Positions 56,855 through 64,000 of a stretch of 64,000 nt of DNA are shown here, piece after piece (the stretch's first letter is position 1; each line of letters opens with the position of its first letter). The notes beneath the pieces are model-generated. The model was given only the letters and a program-made list of their open reading frames with translations. It ran no database searches and was not told the origin of the DNA. The stretch is from an uncultured Maribacter sp. (GTDB lineage: Bacteria; Bacteroidota; Bacteroidia; Flavobacteriales; Flavobacteriaceae). The stretch is from NCBI RefSeq assembly GCF_947495965.1, contig NZ_CANMBB010000005.1, positions 241,828 to 305,827 on the forward strand. Reading direction: 5' to 3'. The position numbers were made by a program, and so were the translations under genes.

Positions 56855-57694
56855 ATGAAAAAACTTTTATATAAAATTATACCTTTAGCCTATGGGAAGT
56901 ATTTTAATATATATTCCTTTTTCTCTAAAAAGAGAGCTACTAAGAAAGTTTTTAGTTTCTTTTGTACAGTTCGTAAAGGTCAAGTATTACCACAACAGCA
57001 AGAATATTTAGAAAATGCTAAAAAGGAAAAGCTTTCTATTGCTAATCATAACATACAAACATACCATTGGCCTGGGGAAGGCGAAACAATACTACTTGTG
57101 CATGGTTGGGAGAGCAACACCTTTAGATGGCGAAATCTTTTAAAAAAATTACAAGAAAAAAAATATAATATTATTTCCTTTGATGCTCCTGGGCATGGGC
57201 ATTCTTCCGGTAAATATTTACATGTACCCTTATACGCAGAAGTATTACAAGAAATAATACAGTTACATACTCCTACACATTTAATAGGACACTCTTTAGG
57301 CGGAATGACAATTTTATATAATGAATATATAAACCAAAGTACTTCTATAGAAAAAATAGTAACTATTGGTTCTCCTTCAGAGTTTTATAAACTTATGAAC
57401 AACTACCGCTCAATATTACAATTTAACAATAGAGTTCTAGAATCTTTAGAAGCCCATATAAAAGATATGTTTGGTTTTACTGTTCCTGAATTTTCTACAG
57501 CTAAGTATGTGCAAACAAATACAAAAAAAGGACTTTTATTTCATGATAAGTTAGATAAAATTGCTCCGTATATAGATTCTAAAAATGTGCATGAAAATTG
57601 GAAAAATAGTACATTCATAACCACAGAAGGTTTTGGGCATTCTATGCACCAAGAACAGGTTAATAACCAAATTATAGACTTTTTACAAGAATAA
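56855..57694 (+). CDS. Alpha/beta hydrolase
   Basis: 279 residues. Oxyanion-hole motif LLVHGWESNTFRW, nucleophile elbow GHSLGGM near 145, and the catalytic His in GFGHSMHQEQ near the end. No signal peptide, but a basic hydrophobic N-terminus. Substrate unknown; an esterase or lactonase is typical. Divergent from hxlR, the usual arrangement of an HxlR target. Confidence 0.82.
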   Translation: MKKLLYKIIPLAYGKYFNIYSFFSKKRATKKVFSFFCTVRKGQVLPQQQEYLENAKKEKLSIANHNIQTYHWPGEGETILLVHGWESNTFRWRNLLKKLQEKKYNIISFDAPGHGHSSGKYLHVPLYAEVLQEIIQLHTPTHLIGHSLGGMTILYNEYINQSTSIEKIVTIGSPSEFYKLMNNYRSILQFNNRVLESLEAHIKDMFGFTVPEFSTAKYVQTNTKKGLLFHDKLDKIAPYIDSKNVHENWKNSTFITTEGFGHSMHQEQVNNQIIDFLQE

Positions 57695-57796
57695 GTACTC
57701 ACAATTTAAACTCTGTAACACCATCATTAGCATAAAAAAATAGCTGGGTACTATTCTTTTACTATTTCTTTATTAGAAAAAAGCGTCTCCATAAAA

Positions 57797-58654
57797 TTAA
57801 TTTTGATGAAAAGTATTGGAAACAAACTCTAATACACTAGGTAATGCAGATCGCCAATATACCCAACTATGTTTGCCTTCCCTAACTCTGTACTCATGTG
57901 GAATGCCCTTCTTTTTCATGGCAATATGTACTAAGCTATTCCCTTCGTACAAAAAATCATCATCACCACAATCTATATACCACTTAACAGATTTTATTTG
58001 CTCAACAGGCTTAGATTCTAATAAATTCAAAGCATTATAATTTTCAAAATAGCTTTGTATCTCTTCTTCTGTATAGGATTTACCCATCCTTGTTATTTGT
58101 GTTTTTAAATCTTCTATAGTTAAAGGTCCCACATAAGCACTTAATGGACAAGAAGAAGAAAATAGTTCTGGATGGCGAAGTGCATACATAAAACTACCGC
58201 CACCTCCCATAGACAATCCTGCTACAGCTCTATATCTTTTTTCTTTTTTGATTCGATATTTTTTCTCTACATAAGGCATAAATTCTTCAAAAAAGAAATC
58301 CTCATATTTCCAATCTCCTGCATTAAAATACCCTCTTTCTCCAGTATTAGCATCAGGCATTATAATAATCATAGAAGTTGCAATACCTTCTTTAATACTT
58401 TCATCCGTAATGCGTAACACCTCTCCAAACTGTATCCAGCCTGTTTGGTCATCCCCTGCTCCATGCAATAAATAAAGTACCGGATAGCTACGTTCTGAAG
58501 TGTCATAATCTGGAGGTAAATAAACCGCATATTTACGTTCTCCTTTTAATATTTTACTTGGCATTTTTAGTTCATCATAAACTTTTCCTGTTTGGCTATA
58601 ACAAGATATAGTCATTGCAAAACAAAGAATTACTATTGCTACAAGAGTTTTCAT
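57797..58654 (-). CDS. Secreted esterase of the feruloyl/esterase-D type
   Basis: 285 residues with signal peptide (about 1-22). Landmarks: YPVLYLLHGAGDD (oxyanion hole), AGLSMGGGGSF with the nucleophile Ser near 145, DCGDDDF for the acid region and REGKHSWVYWRSALP for the catalytic His. Resembles carbohydrate-esterase family 1 enzymes. Upstream 253 bp contains no ORF. It stands alone and could deacylate a plant or algal glycan, but nothing here shows which. Confidence 0.83.
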   Translation of the reverse strand: MKTLVAIVILCFAMTISCYSQTGKVYDELKMPSKILKGERKYAVYLPPDYDTSERSYPVLYLLHGAGDDQTGWIQFGEVLRITDESIKEGIATSMIIIMPDANTGERGYFNAGDWKYEDFFFEEFMPYVEKKYRIKKEKRYRAVAGLSMGGGGSFMYALRHPELFSSSCPLSAYVGPLTIEDLKTQITRMGKSYTEEEIQSYFENYNALNLLESKPVEQIKSVKWYIDCGDDDFLYEGNSLVHIAMKKKGIPHEYRVREGKHSWVYWRSALPSVLEFVSNTFHQN

Positions 58655-58861
58655 TTTTATATATTTTTATCATAAAAAGATACTCCTTTTTGCAACAAAA
58701 AAAATTTAAAATACTATTCTTTACTAAACTTTAACATGTAATTGCTGCTTTTTATAAAACACTCAAAGCAAAGCTAAAATATAGCACCTTTACTTTTTAA
58801 TACAATACACCTATAATCTTAAAGGAAAGTACTTAGAAATAACTCTTATACCATAAAAAAG

Positions 58862-58889
58862 AAAGCCCTAAGAAAATCCTTAGGGCTTT
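58862..58889 (-). terminator. Terminator of folD
   Basis: An 11-bp perfect stem (AAAGCCCTAAG with CTTAGGGCTTT, 6-nt loop), with a T-rich run on the minus strand. It lies 19 bp past the folD stop. Confidence 0.8.
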
Positions 58890-58907
58890 ATAAATTTTAA
58901 AAATTAT

Positions 58908-59795
58908 TTATGCTTTAGAAGCTCTATGTCTTTCTCTTGCCAACAATGTATTTTTAAGTAACATTGCAATAGTCATGGGTCCTACTCCGCCAGGTACAGG
59001 AGTTATAAAAGACGCTTTTTTACTTACGTTTTCAAAATCTACATCTCCAGTAATACGGTATCCTCTAGGCTTAGATTCATCTGGTACACGTGTAATACCA
59101 ACATCTATAACTACAGCATCATCTTTTACCATTTCTGCTTTTAAGAAGTTAGGAACTCCTAGGGCCGATATTACAATATCTGCTTGCGATATAATTTGCG
59201 TAATATTCTTTGTTCTACTGTGCGTTAAGGTTACAGTAGAATTTCCTGGCCAACCTTTTCTGCCCATAAGAATACTCATTGGGCGACCTACAATATGACT
59301 TCTACCGATTACTACGGTATGTTTCCCTTGTGTTTCTACTTTATAACGCTCCAGTAATTCTAAAATTCCAAAAGGGGTTGCTGGAATAAATGTACTCATA
59401 TCTAACGCCATTTTACCAAAATTAGTTGGATGAAAACCGTCTACATCTTTATCTGGATCAACCGCTAGTAAAACTTTTTGTTCATTTATTTGAGGAGGTA
59501 ATGGCAATTGAATAATAAAACCATCAATATCTTCATTCTGGTTTAATTCTTCTATTTTATTAAGTAATTCAATTTCCGAAGTGGTACTAGGTAATTGCAC
59601 TAGAGTAGATTCAAAACCTATACGCTCACAAGAACGAACTTTACTTCCTACATAAGTTAAACTAGCCCCATCGTTACCTACTAAAACAGCAGCTAAATGT
59701 GGCACTTTTTCGCCTCTTTCTTTCATTTTTGCTACCTCAGCAGCAATTTCATCTTTAATTTCGTTTGATACTTTTTTACCGTCTAGTAATTCCAT
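58908..59795 (-). CDS. folD: Bifunctional methylenetetrahydrofolate dehydrogenase/cyclohydrolase FolD
   Basis: 295 residues. Family landmarks: LLDGKKVSNEIKDEI, TYVGSKVRSCERIG with the active Lys-Tyr region, LPLPPQI, DVDGFHPTNFG and GRSHIVGRPMSILM for nucleotide binding, and GGVGPMTIAMLL. It supplies 10-formyl-tetrahydrofolate for purine and initiator-tRNA synthesis. It follows ffh by 65 bp, separated by a terminator. Confidence 0.95.
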   Translation of the reverse strand: MELLDGKKVSNEIKDEIAAEVAKMKERGEKVPHLAAVLVGNDGASLTYVGSKVRSCERIGFESTLVQLPSTTSEIELLNKIEELNQNEDIDGFIIQLPLPPQINEQKVLLAVDPDKDVDGFHPTNFGKMALDMSTFIPATPFGILELLERYKVETQGKHTVVIGRSHIVGRPMSILMGRKGWPGNSTVTLTHSRTKNITQIISQADIVISALGVPNFLKAEMVKDDAVVIDVGITRVPDESKPRGYRITGDVDFENVSKKASFITPVPGGVGPMTIAMLLKNTLLARERHRASKA

Positions 59796-59815
59796 TTTCT
59801 TGCAAAATACTGTTT

Positions 59816-59839
59816 AAAAAAGGTGTGTTAACAACACCT
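59816..59839 (-). terminator. Terminator of ffh
   Basis: AGGTGT and ACACCT pair around a 7-nt loop, with a T-run on the minus strand. It lies in the 65-bp gap between ffh and folD, so the two genes are probably transcribed apart. Confidence 0.6.
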
Positions 59840-59860
59840 ATATATAGTTAATGTTTTTTT

Positions 59861-61201
59861 TTAAGGGCGCATTCCTTTCATATTACCCATCATTTGCATC
59901 ATCTTTTTACCGCCACCGCCTTGCATCATTTTCATCATTTTACTCATTTGGTCAAACTGCTTTAATAATTGGTTTACCTCTTGGATATTACGGCCACTAC
60001 CTTTTGCAATACGTTTTTTACGACTAGCATTTAAAGAAGAAGGTGTAGATCTTTCACTTGGGGTCATAGAATGTATAATAGCTTCTATGTGTTTAAAAGC
60101 ATCATCATCTATATCTAACCCTTTTAATGCTTTACCAGCACCAGGTATCATTCCCATTAAATCTTTAATGTTACCCATTTTTTTAATTTGCTGAATTTGC
60201 TTCAGGAAATCATCAAAACCAAATTTATTTTTGGCAATTTTCTTTTGAATTTTTCTTGCTTCCTCTTCATCAAACTGCTCTTGCGCACGTTCCACTAAAG
60301 AAATAACATCTCCCATTCCAAGAATACGTTCTGCCATACGAGATGGATGAAAAACATCTATAGCTTCCATCTTTTCTCCTGTACCAATAAATTTAATTGG
60401 CTTATCTACAACAGACTTAATAGATATTGCTGCACCACCTCGAGTATCCCCATCTAGCTTCGTAAGTATAACTCCATCAAAATTAAGAATATCATTAAAA
60501 GCTTTTGCTGTATTTACAGCATCTTGCCCTGTCATAGCATCTACTACAAACAAAGTTTCTTGTGGTTCTATAGCTTTATGAATGTTAGATATTTCTTCCA
60601 TCATTTTTTCGTCTACCGCTAAACGACCAGCGGTATCTATAATAACCACATCGTTACCATTTGCTTTGGCTTGTGCAATACCTGCTTGTGCAATGGCAAC
60701 TGGATCATTATTATCTTTATCCGAATAAACATCTACTTCTATTTGCCCCCCAACTACATGCAACTGGTCTATTGCCGCAGGACGATATACATCACACGCT
60801 ACTAATAAAGGTTTTTTAGACTTTTTCTTTTTTAAGAAATTTGCTAGTTTACCAGAAAAAGTGGTTTTACCAGAACCTTGTAAACCAGACATTAAAACAA
60901 TTGTTGGTTTTCCTGAAAGATTAATTCCTTCGGTCTCACCACCCATTAATGCAGTTAATTCATCTTTTACAATCTTAACCATTAATTGGCCAGGCTGTAA
61001 TGTGGTAAGTACATCAGAACCTAATGCTTTTTCTTTTACCTTATTGGTAAATTCTTTTGCTATTTTAAAGTTAACATCGGCATCTAATAGTGCTCTTCGC
61101 ACTTCTTTAGTTGTCTCTGCAACGTTTATTTCTGTAATCTGACCATGTCCTTTTAAGACGTGGAGTGCTTTATCTAGCTTTTCACTTAAATTATCAAACA
61201 T
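59861..61201 (-). CDS. ffh: Signal recognition particle protein Ffh
   Basis: 446 residues. N domain, GTPase with SGLQGSGKTTFSGKL (P-loop near 107-121), DTAGRLAVD, TKLDGDTRGGAA, and a Met-rich M domain (MMKMMQGGGGKKMMQMMGNM) that binds signal sequences and 4.5S RNA. It targets ribosomes making membrane proteins. The start is placed at the first Met. Confidence 0.96.
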   Translation of the reverse strand: MFDNLSEKLDKALHVLKGHGQITEINVAETTKEVRRALLDADVNFKIAKEFTNKVKEKALGSDVLTTLQPGQLMVKIVKDELTALMGGETEGINLSGKPTIVLMSGLQGSGKTTFSGKLANFLKKKKSKKPLLVACDVYRPAAIDQLHVVGGQIEVDVYSDKDNNDPVAIAQAGIAQAKANGNDVVIIDTAGRLAVDEKMMEEISNIHKAIEPQETLFVVDAMTGQDAVNTAKAFNDILNFDGVILTKLDGDTRGGAAISIKSVVDKPIKFIGTGEKMEAIDVFHPSRMAERILGMGDVISLVERAQEQFDEEEARKIQKKIAKNKFGFDDFLKQIQQIKKMGNIKDLMGMIPGAGKALKGLDIDDDAFKHIEAIIHSMTPSERSTPSSLNASRKKRIAKGSGRNIQEVNQLLKQFDQMSKMMKMMQGGGGKKMMQMMGNMKGMRP

Positions 61202-61283
61202 CTTCTTACTATATTAACAGGGAAGGCAAATTTAAGAATATCCACTGTAAGTGGGTAGTTTACAGGCAAAAATATGTGATACA

Positions 61284-61314
61284 AAAAGCGCCTATTGTTA
61301 AAATAGGCGCTTTT
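61284..61314 (-). terminator. Terminator of the repeat-built lipoprotein gene
   Basis: An 11-bp stem (AAAAGCGCCTA with TAGGCGCTTTT, 9-nt loop), T-rich on the minus strand, 26 bp beyond the stop at 61340. Confidence 0.8.
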
Positions 61315-61339
61315 CTTAAAAAATGTGGGGTAAAAAGGT

Positions 61340-63097
61340 TTATTTTTTCTCTAAAACAAGGTGGTCATATCCTCCATTGCTGTTTTCATGTTTTAGTTCT
61401 AATCTATTTTCTTCTACTTCTAAGACTATATAATCATTAGCTAAAGGATAAAAATTACTATCTGCACCAAAGGTTATAATCATTTCTAACTTATTTTCGC
61501 TATTTCTATATACGAACCATCTTCCTGTACTTACCTCAACTTGGTTAGGATTATACACGGTTACTTTTCCATTAGTACTAAAAGAAAATTCATAATTTGC
61601 ATACGCTTCGCTTGGGTCTTGGTTTTCTGAAAAAAGTGCAACTTCCCAAAGGCTATCGTTAAATAAACCTCTTATCCATACTACATCTTCATCATTTACA
61701 TCATTATCACAATTTCTCTCTAAAATAAGTTCATAACCAGTTCCTGGAATTTCAAATTTTAAACGATTATCTCTAAGGTCAGACAAAGGCCATTCAAAGC
61801 TAACACCAGGCTCATTACCCATTGTTATAGCCATTACTAATCTTGCTTGTGCATTAAGTGTTATTTCCCATGTTCCTTCCGAAGAAACCTCTCCACTACT
61901 TAAGGTAACTACACCATCTGCCATAAAATTAAATTCGTATCCTAATAAACGATCTAACTCTTGATTATCTCTTTTTACTTTTTTAATTATCCAACTACAT
62001 TCTTTTAATACTCCTCGCAATGTGTTTGGGTCTTTATCTATAACATCGCAGGCTTTCTTCATGATAATTTTATTACCACCTTCTGCAAATAATTTAATTT
62101 TTCCTCCCTCTAACTCATATACAAACCAATCTAAAGAAAAATCCAATAAGGCTGTAAATTCTAATTTTAATAAAACTCTATTATTAGAAACTCTTGTTGT
62201 CCACTCTCCTTCAATGCTATTTCCTTCTCTATCTTTTGCAGTTACCGCACCATTTGCAGCAAAATTCATTGCATATTCAAAATACTGTCCTGTTTGGTCT
62301 TCTTCATTTCTTTGCACATCATGTATTAACCATGGGCAAGCAACTAAATAAGCATCTAAACGCTCTTTAGAAAAATCATCATCATTATGATCATTATCGT
62401 CATCTTCATCACAAGCTTCTTTTGCACTTTCTATAGCTACCGCTAATTCTGCGTTGGTATTTACTACAACCTCTGTATTATCATATAATTTTAAAGTCAC
62501 AGGAAAATCCATACTTACTAATTGGTTCCCTTCTAAACCTGTAAAAAACCTTCTTAATTGTCTATCATTTTCTACTGTGGCGTTTCCTGTTTGTTGGTTA
62601 TTAACATCAAACGTAAAAACCGTTAAAGGGTATACAAAATCTATACATTCAATATCATCATCCTTACCTCCTTCAATACAATCTTTAGCTATTTCTCGTA
62701 ATGCATCTTTATTAGAAATTGTTATTTCTGAATAATCTGCAAGTGTTATTGTAATTGGAAAAATAATATCTACAATATCCTGGTCTATATCTACTTTATC
62801 TAATAATTCTTCTACAGTTACTAAGTCTTCTTTAGAATCTAAAGTAACTTCTAGCCCATTTACATTAACAGTATAAGGGAATTCTATTGCAAAACAACTT
62901 ACTCCGTCTACAATATTATCAAAAGAACCATCTTGTGATGCTGTATTTGTAATAAGTTTTGCTGCAGCAGAGCTTGCAGTAATTGACTCGTTTTCTTCTC
63001 CGTTAGATATTTCTTCAAATTCATCTTGACATGAAGTAAACGATATTGCAACTGCCAGTACGCTTGCAAATAATGTGGTTTTAAAAAACTTTCTCAT
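61340..63097 (-). CDS. Large lipoprotein built of repeated beta domains
   Basis: 585 residues, lipoprotein signal (FTSC, Cys at 23). Two kinds of internal repeats are visible. In the N-terminal half, about three related units around FAIEFPYTVNVNG, IDFVYPLTVFTFD and VSMDFPVTLKLYD, 60-85 residues each. In the C-terminal half three ~110-residue lipocalin-like repeats with the shared frame W-[IE]...[FY]-[EN]-F-x5-G-x-V...G-x-W...[ND]-x-L-x-[LM]-x-[FI]-x-[FAIM]...LE...L. A DEDDDNDHNDDD acidic linker joins the halves. It is 110 bp from the ECF sigma gene on the other strand. Function unknown; surface binding is plausible. Confidence 0.72.
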   Translation of the reverse strand: MRKFFKTTLFASVLAVAISFTSCQDEFEEISNGEENESITASSAAAKLITNTASQDGSFDNIVDGVSCFAIEFPYTVNVNGLEVTLDSKEDLVTVEELLDKVDIDQDIVDIIFPITITLADYSEITISNKDALREIAKDCIEGGKDDDIECIDFVYPLTVFTFDVNNQQTGNATVENDRQLRRFFTGLEGNQLVSMDFPVTLKLYDNTEVVVNTNAELAVAIESAKEACDEDDDNDHNDDDFSKERLDAYLVACPWLIHDVQRNEEDQTGQYFEYAMNFAANGAVTAKDREGNSIEGEWTTRVSNNRVLLKLEFTALLDFSLDWFVYELEGGKIKLFAEGGNKIIMKKACDVIDKDPNTLRGVLKECSWIIKKVKRDNQELDRLLGYEFNFMADGVVTLSSGEVSSEGTWEITLNAQARLVMAITMGNEPGVSFEWPLSDLRDNRLKFEIPGTGYELILERNCDNDVNDEDVVWIRGLFNDSLWEVALFSENQDPSEAYANYEFSFSTNGKVTVYNPNQVEVSTGRWFVYRNSENKLEMIITFGADSNFYPLANDYIVLEVEENRLELKHENSNGGYDHLVLEKK

Positions 63098-63182
63098 AAC
63101 GATTTGGATTTTTATTTGTTTCTACAACTCTAAAACAACCAACTTTTAAAATACCCTACTTAACCATTTAATTTTTTTAAAA

Positions 63183-63190
63183 TATCTTTG
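63183..63190 (+). promoter_or_regulatory. -7 promoter element of the ECF sigma gene
   Basis: TATCTTTG fits TAnnTTTG and lies 16 bp before the TTG start at 63207. No TTG at -33 position was found. Confidence 0.5.
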
Positions 63191-63206
63191 ACACAAAACC
63201 AATCCC

Positions 63207-63719
63207 TTGAGCAATAAAGAACAGGACAACGTATGTAAAGAAGAGGTATTTAGCTCTTTATTTTCTTCTCATTCTAAAACGGTATTTAATTACATATATT
63301 ATAAATATGGTAATGAGGAAAAAGCGTATGATGCTGTACAAGAAGCTTTTGTTAAATTATGGGAAAACTGTAGTAAAGTAGTTCCTGCAAAAGCAAAATC
63401 TTATGTATATACTGTTGCAAATAACTTATATTTAAACGTCATTAAAGCAGAGAAAGTTCGTTTAAAACATAGAGACAAAGTAGTAACCACCACCAATGAG
63501 TCTCCAGAGTTTTTAATGGAAGAAACCCAATTTAAAGAAAAATTAGAAACCGCCTTAGATAATTTACCCGAAAACCAACGCACTACTTTTTTATTAAATA
63601 GAATTGATGGTAAAAAATATAAAGAAATTGCCGAAATGGAAGGTGTAAGCGTAAAAGCTATTGAAAAAAGAATGCACTTGGCTCTAAAATCATTACGTGA
63701 AAACATTGATGGAATATAA
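63207..63719 (+). CDS. ECF-type RNA polymerase sigma factor
   Basis: 170 residues with a TTG start (63207-63209); no in-frame ATG lies upstream or soon after. Region 2: FNYIYYKYGNEEKAYDAVQ and EAFVKLWENC; region 4: LPENQRTTFLLNRIDGKKYK and EIAEMEGVSVKAIEKRMHLA. ECF factors direct polymerase to small regulons and are usually controlled by an anti-sigma partner; the next gene is outside or beyond the repeat element. Divergent from the repeat-built lipoprotein gene, which is a candidate target. Confidence 0.9.
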   Translation: MSNKEQDNVCKEEVFSSLFSSHSKTVFNYIYYKYGNEEKAYDAVQEAFVKLWENCSKVVPAKAKSYVYTVANNLYLNVIKAEKVRLKHRDKVVTTTNESPEFLMEETQFKEKLETALDNLPENQRTTFLLNRIDGKKYKEIAEMEGVSVKAIEKRMHLALKSLRENIDGI

Positions 63720-63739
63720 TTTTTGGTTGAGGATTGTGG

Positions 63740-64000
63740 TTGATGATTGATGGCTGATGATTGATGGCTGATGGCTGATGGCTGATGGCTGATGGCTGAT
63801 GGCTGATGGCTGATGGCTGATGGCTGATGGCTGATGGCTGATGGTAAGAAAAATTATCCCAGCGCAAAAATCTTGACAAACAAGAATTACTTTACATTAA
63901 AGAAGAGAAAATATACTTAGGAGTTAGGAGTTAGGAGTTAGGAGTTAGGAGTTAGGAGTTAGGAGTTAGGAGTTAGGAGTTAGGAGTTAGGAGTTAGGAG
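63740..64000. repeat. Composite heptamer-repeat element, copy 2 (reaches the right edge)
   Basis: Left array: four variable TTGATGA/TTGATGG/CTGATGA units, then 11 perfect CTGATGG units (63740-63844). Core: 63845-63916, homologous to the core of copy 1. Right array: 12 perfect TTAGGAG units (63917-64000) that continue past the window edge. It starts 20 bp after the sigma-factor stop. The minus-strand ORF across it (SHQPSAI repeats) is a by-product. Confidence 0.88.

Noticed and set aside
63658..63879. Minus-strand ORF with repeated SHQPSAI units
   Set aside because: It is only the translation of the CTGATGG heptamer array (3 units = 21 nt = 7 codons), overlaps the sigma-factor gene, and has no start context.

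Overview
The window is a low-GC chromosome segment that looks like a marine member of the Flavobacteriaceae (Bacteroidota). The evidence is a SusC/SusD pair, a hybrid two-component system, a type IX secretion (T9SS) sorting domain, many short lipoprotein signals, and repeated copies of the Bacteroidota -7 promoter motif TAnnTTTG just upstream of start codons. The genus cannot be fixed from sequence alone. There is no intact rRNA, tRNA, transposase, integrase, phage structural gene or CRISPR array.

Layout. (1) 1-6338, minus strand: a four-gene cell-surface operon, with a calcium-binding TSP3-repeat secreted protein, a membrane-anchored Skp/OmpH-like chaperone, a lipoprotein, and the N-terminal ~1230 codons of a giant RHS/YD-repeat protein that runs off the left edge. 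(2) 6.6-11.6 kb: a response regulator, an orphan tRNA 3' end with a terminator, a NUDIX hydrolase, an LRR-protein kinase fusion and a PQQ-type sugar dehydrogenase fused to cytochrome c. (3) 11.7-38.6 kb: a polysaccharide utilisation locus for a fucose-containing glycan. It has SusC/SusD, two FG-GAP/ASPIC proteins (one with a T9SS sorting domain), three GH29 alpha-L-fucosidases (two of them tandem paralogues), an HTCS sensor, an AraC regulator, and a nine-gene catabolic operon (sugar porter, RraA-type aldolase, split UxaA-type dehydratase, two SDRs, a zinc alcohol dehydrogenase). No sulfatase is present. (4) 39.3-47.6 kb: a PAS-LuxR regulator, an exonuclease/GIY-YIG nuclease, three small membrane proteins, and an operon of aldose epimerase, di-haem peroxidase, SulP transporter and MBL-rhodanese sulfur enzyme. 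A 34-bp inverted repeat flanks the regulator/nuclease/small-protein segment. (5) 48-64 kb: mostly housekeeping and single genes (Lol-type permease, NamZ, YkgJ, methyltransferase, metalloprotease, QueE, HerA-like ATPase, HxlR plus hydrolase, esterase, FolD, Ffh, a repeat-built lipoprotein, an ECF sigma factor).

How the genes fit together: the locus would release fucose outside or in the periplasm with GH29 lipoproteins, import glycans through SusCD and free sugar through the sugar porter, and oxidise it without phosphorylation to pyruvate plus a C3 product.

The most unusual non-coding structure is a composite extragenic element seen twice (53256-53428 and 63740-64000): an array of 7-bp repeats, a conserved ~70-bp core, then a second array with the same 7-bp period but a different unit. 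The RHS/Skp/TSP3 operon and the 34-bp inverted repeat are the next best candidates for undescribed biology.
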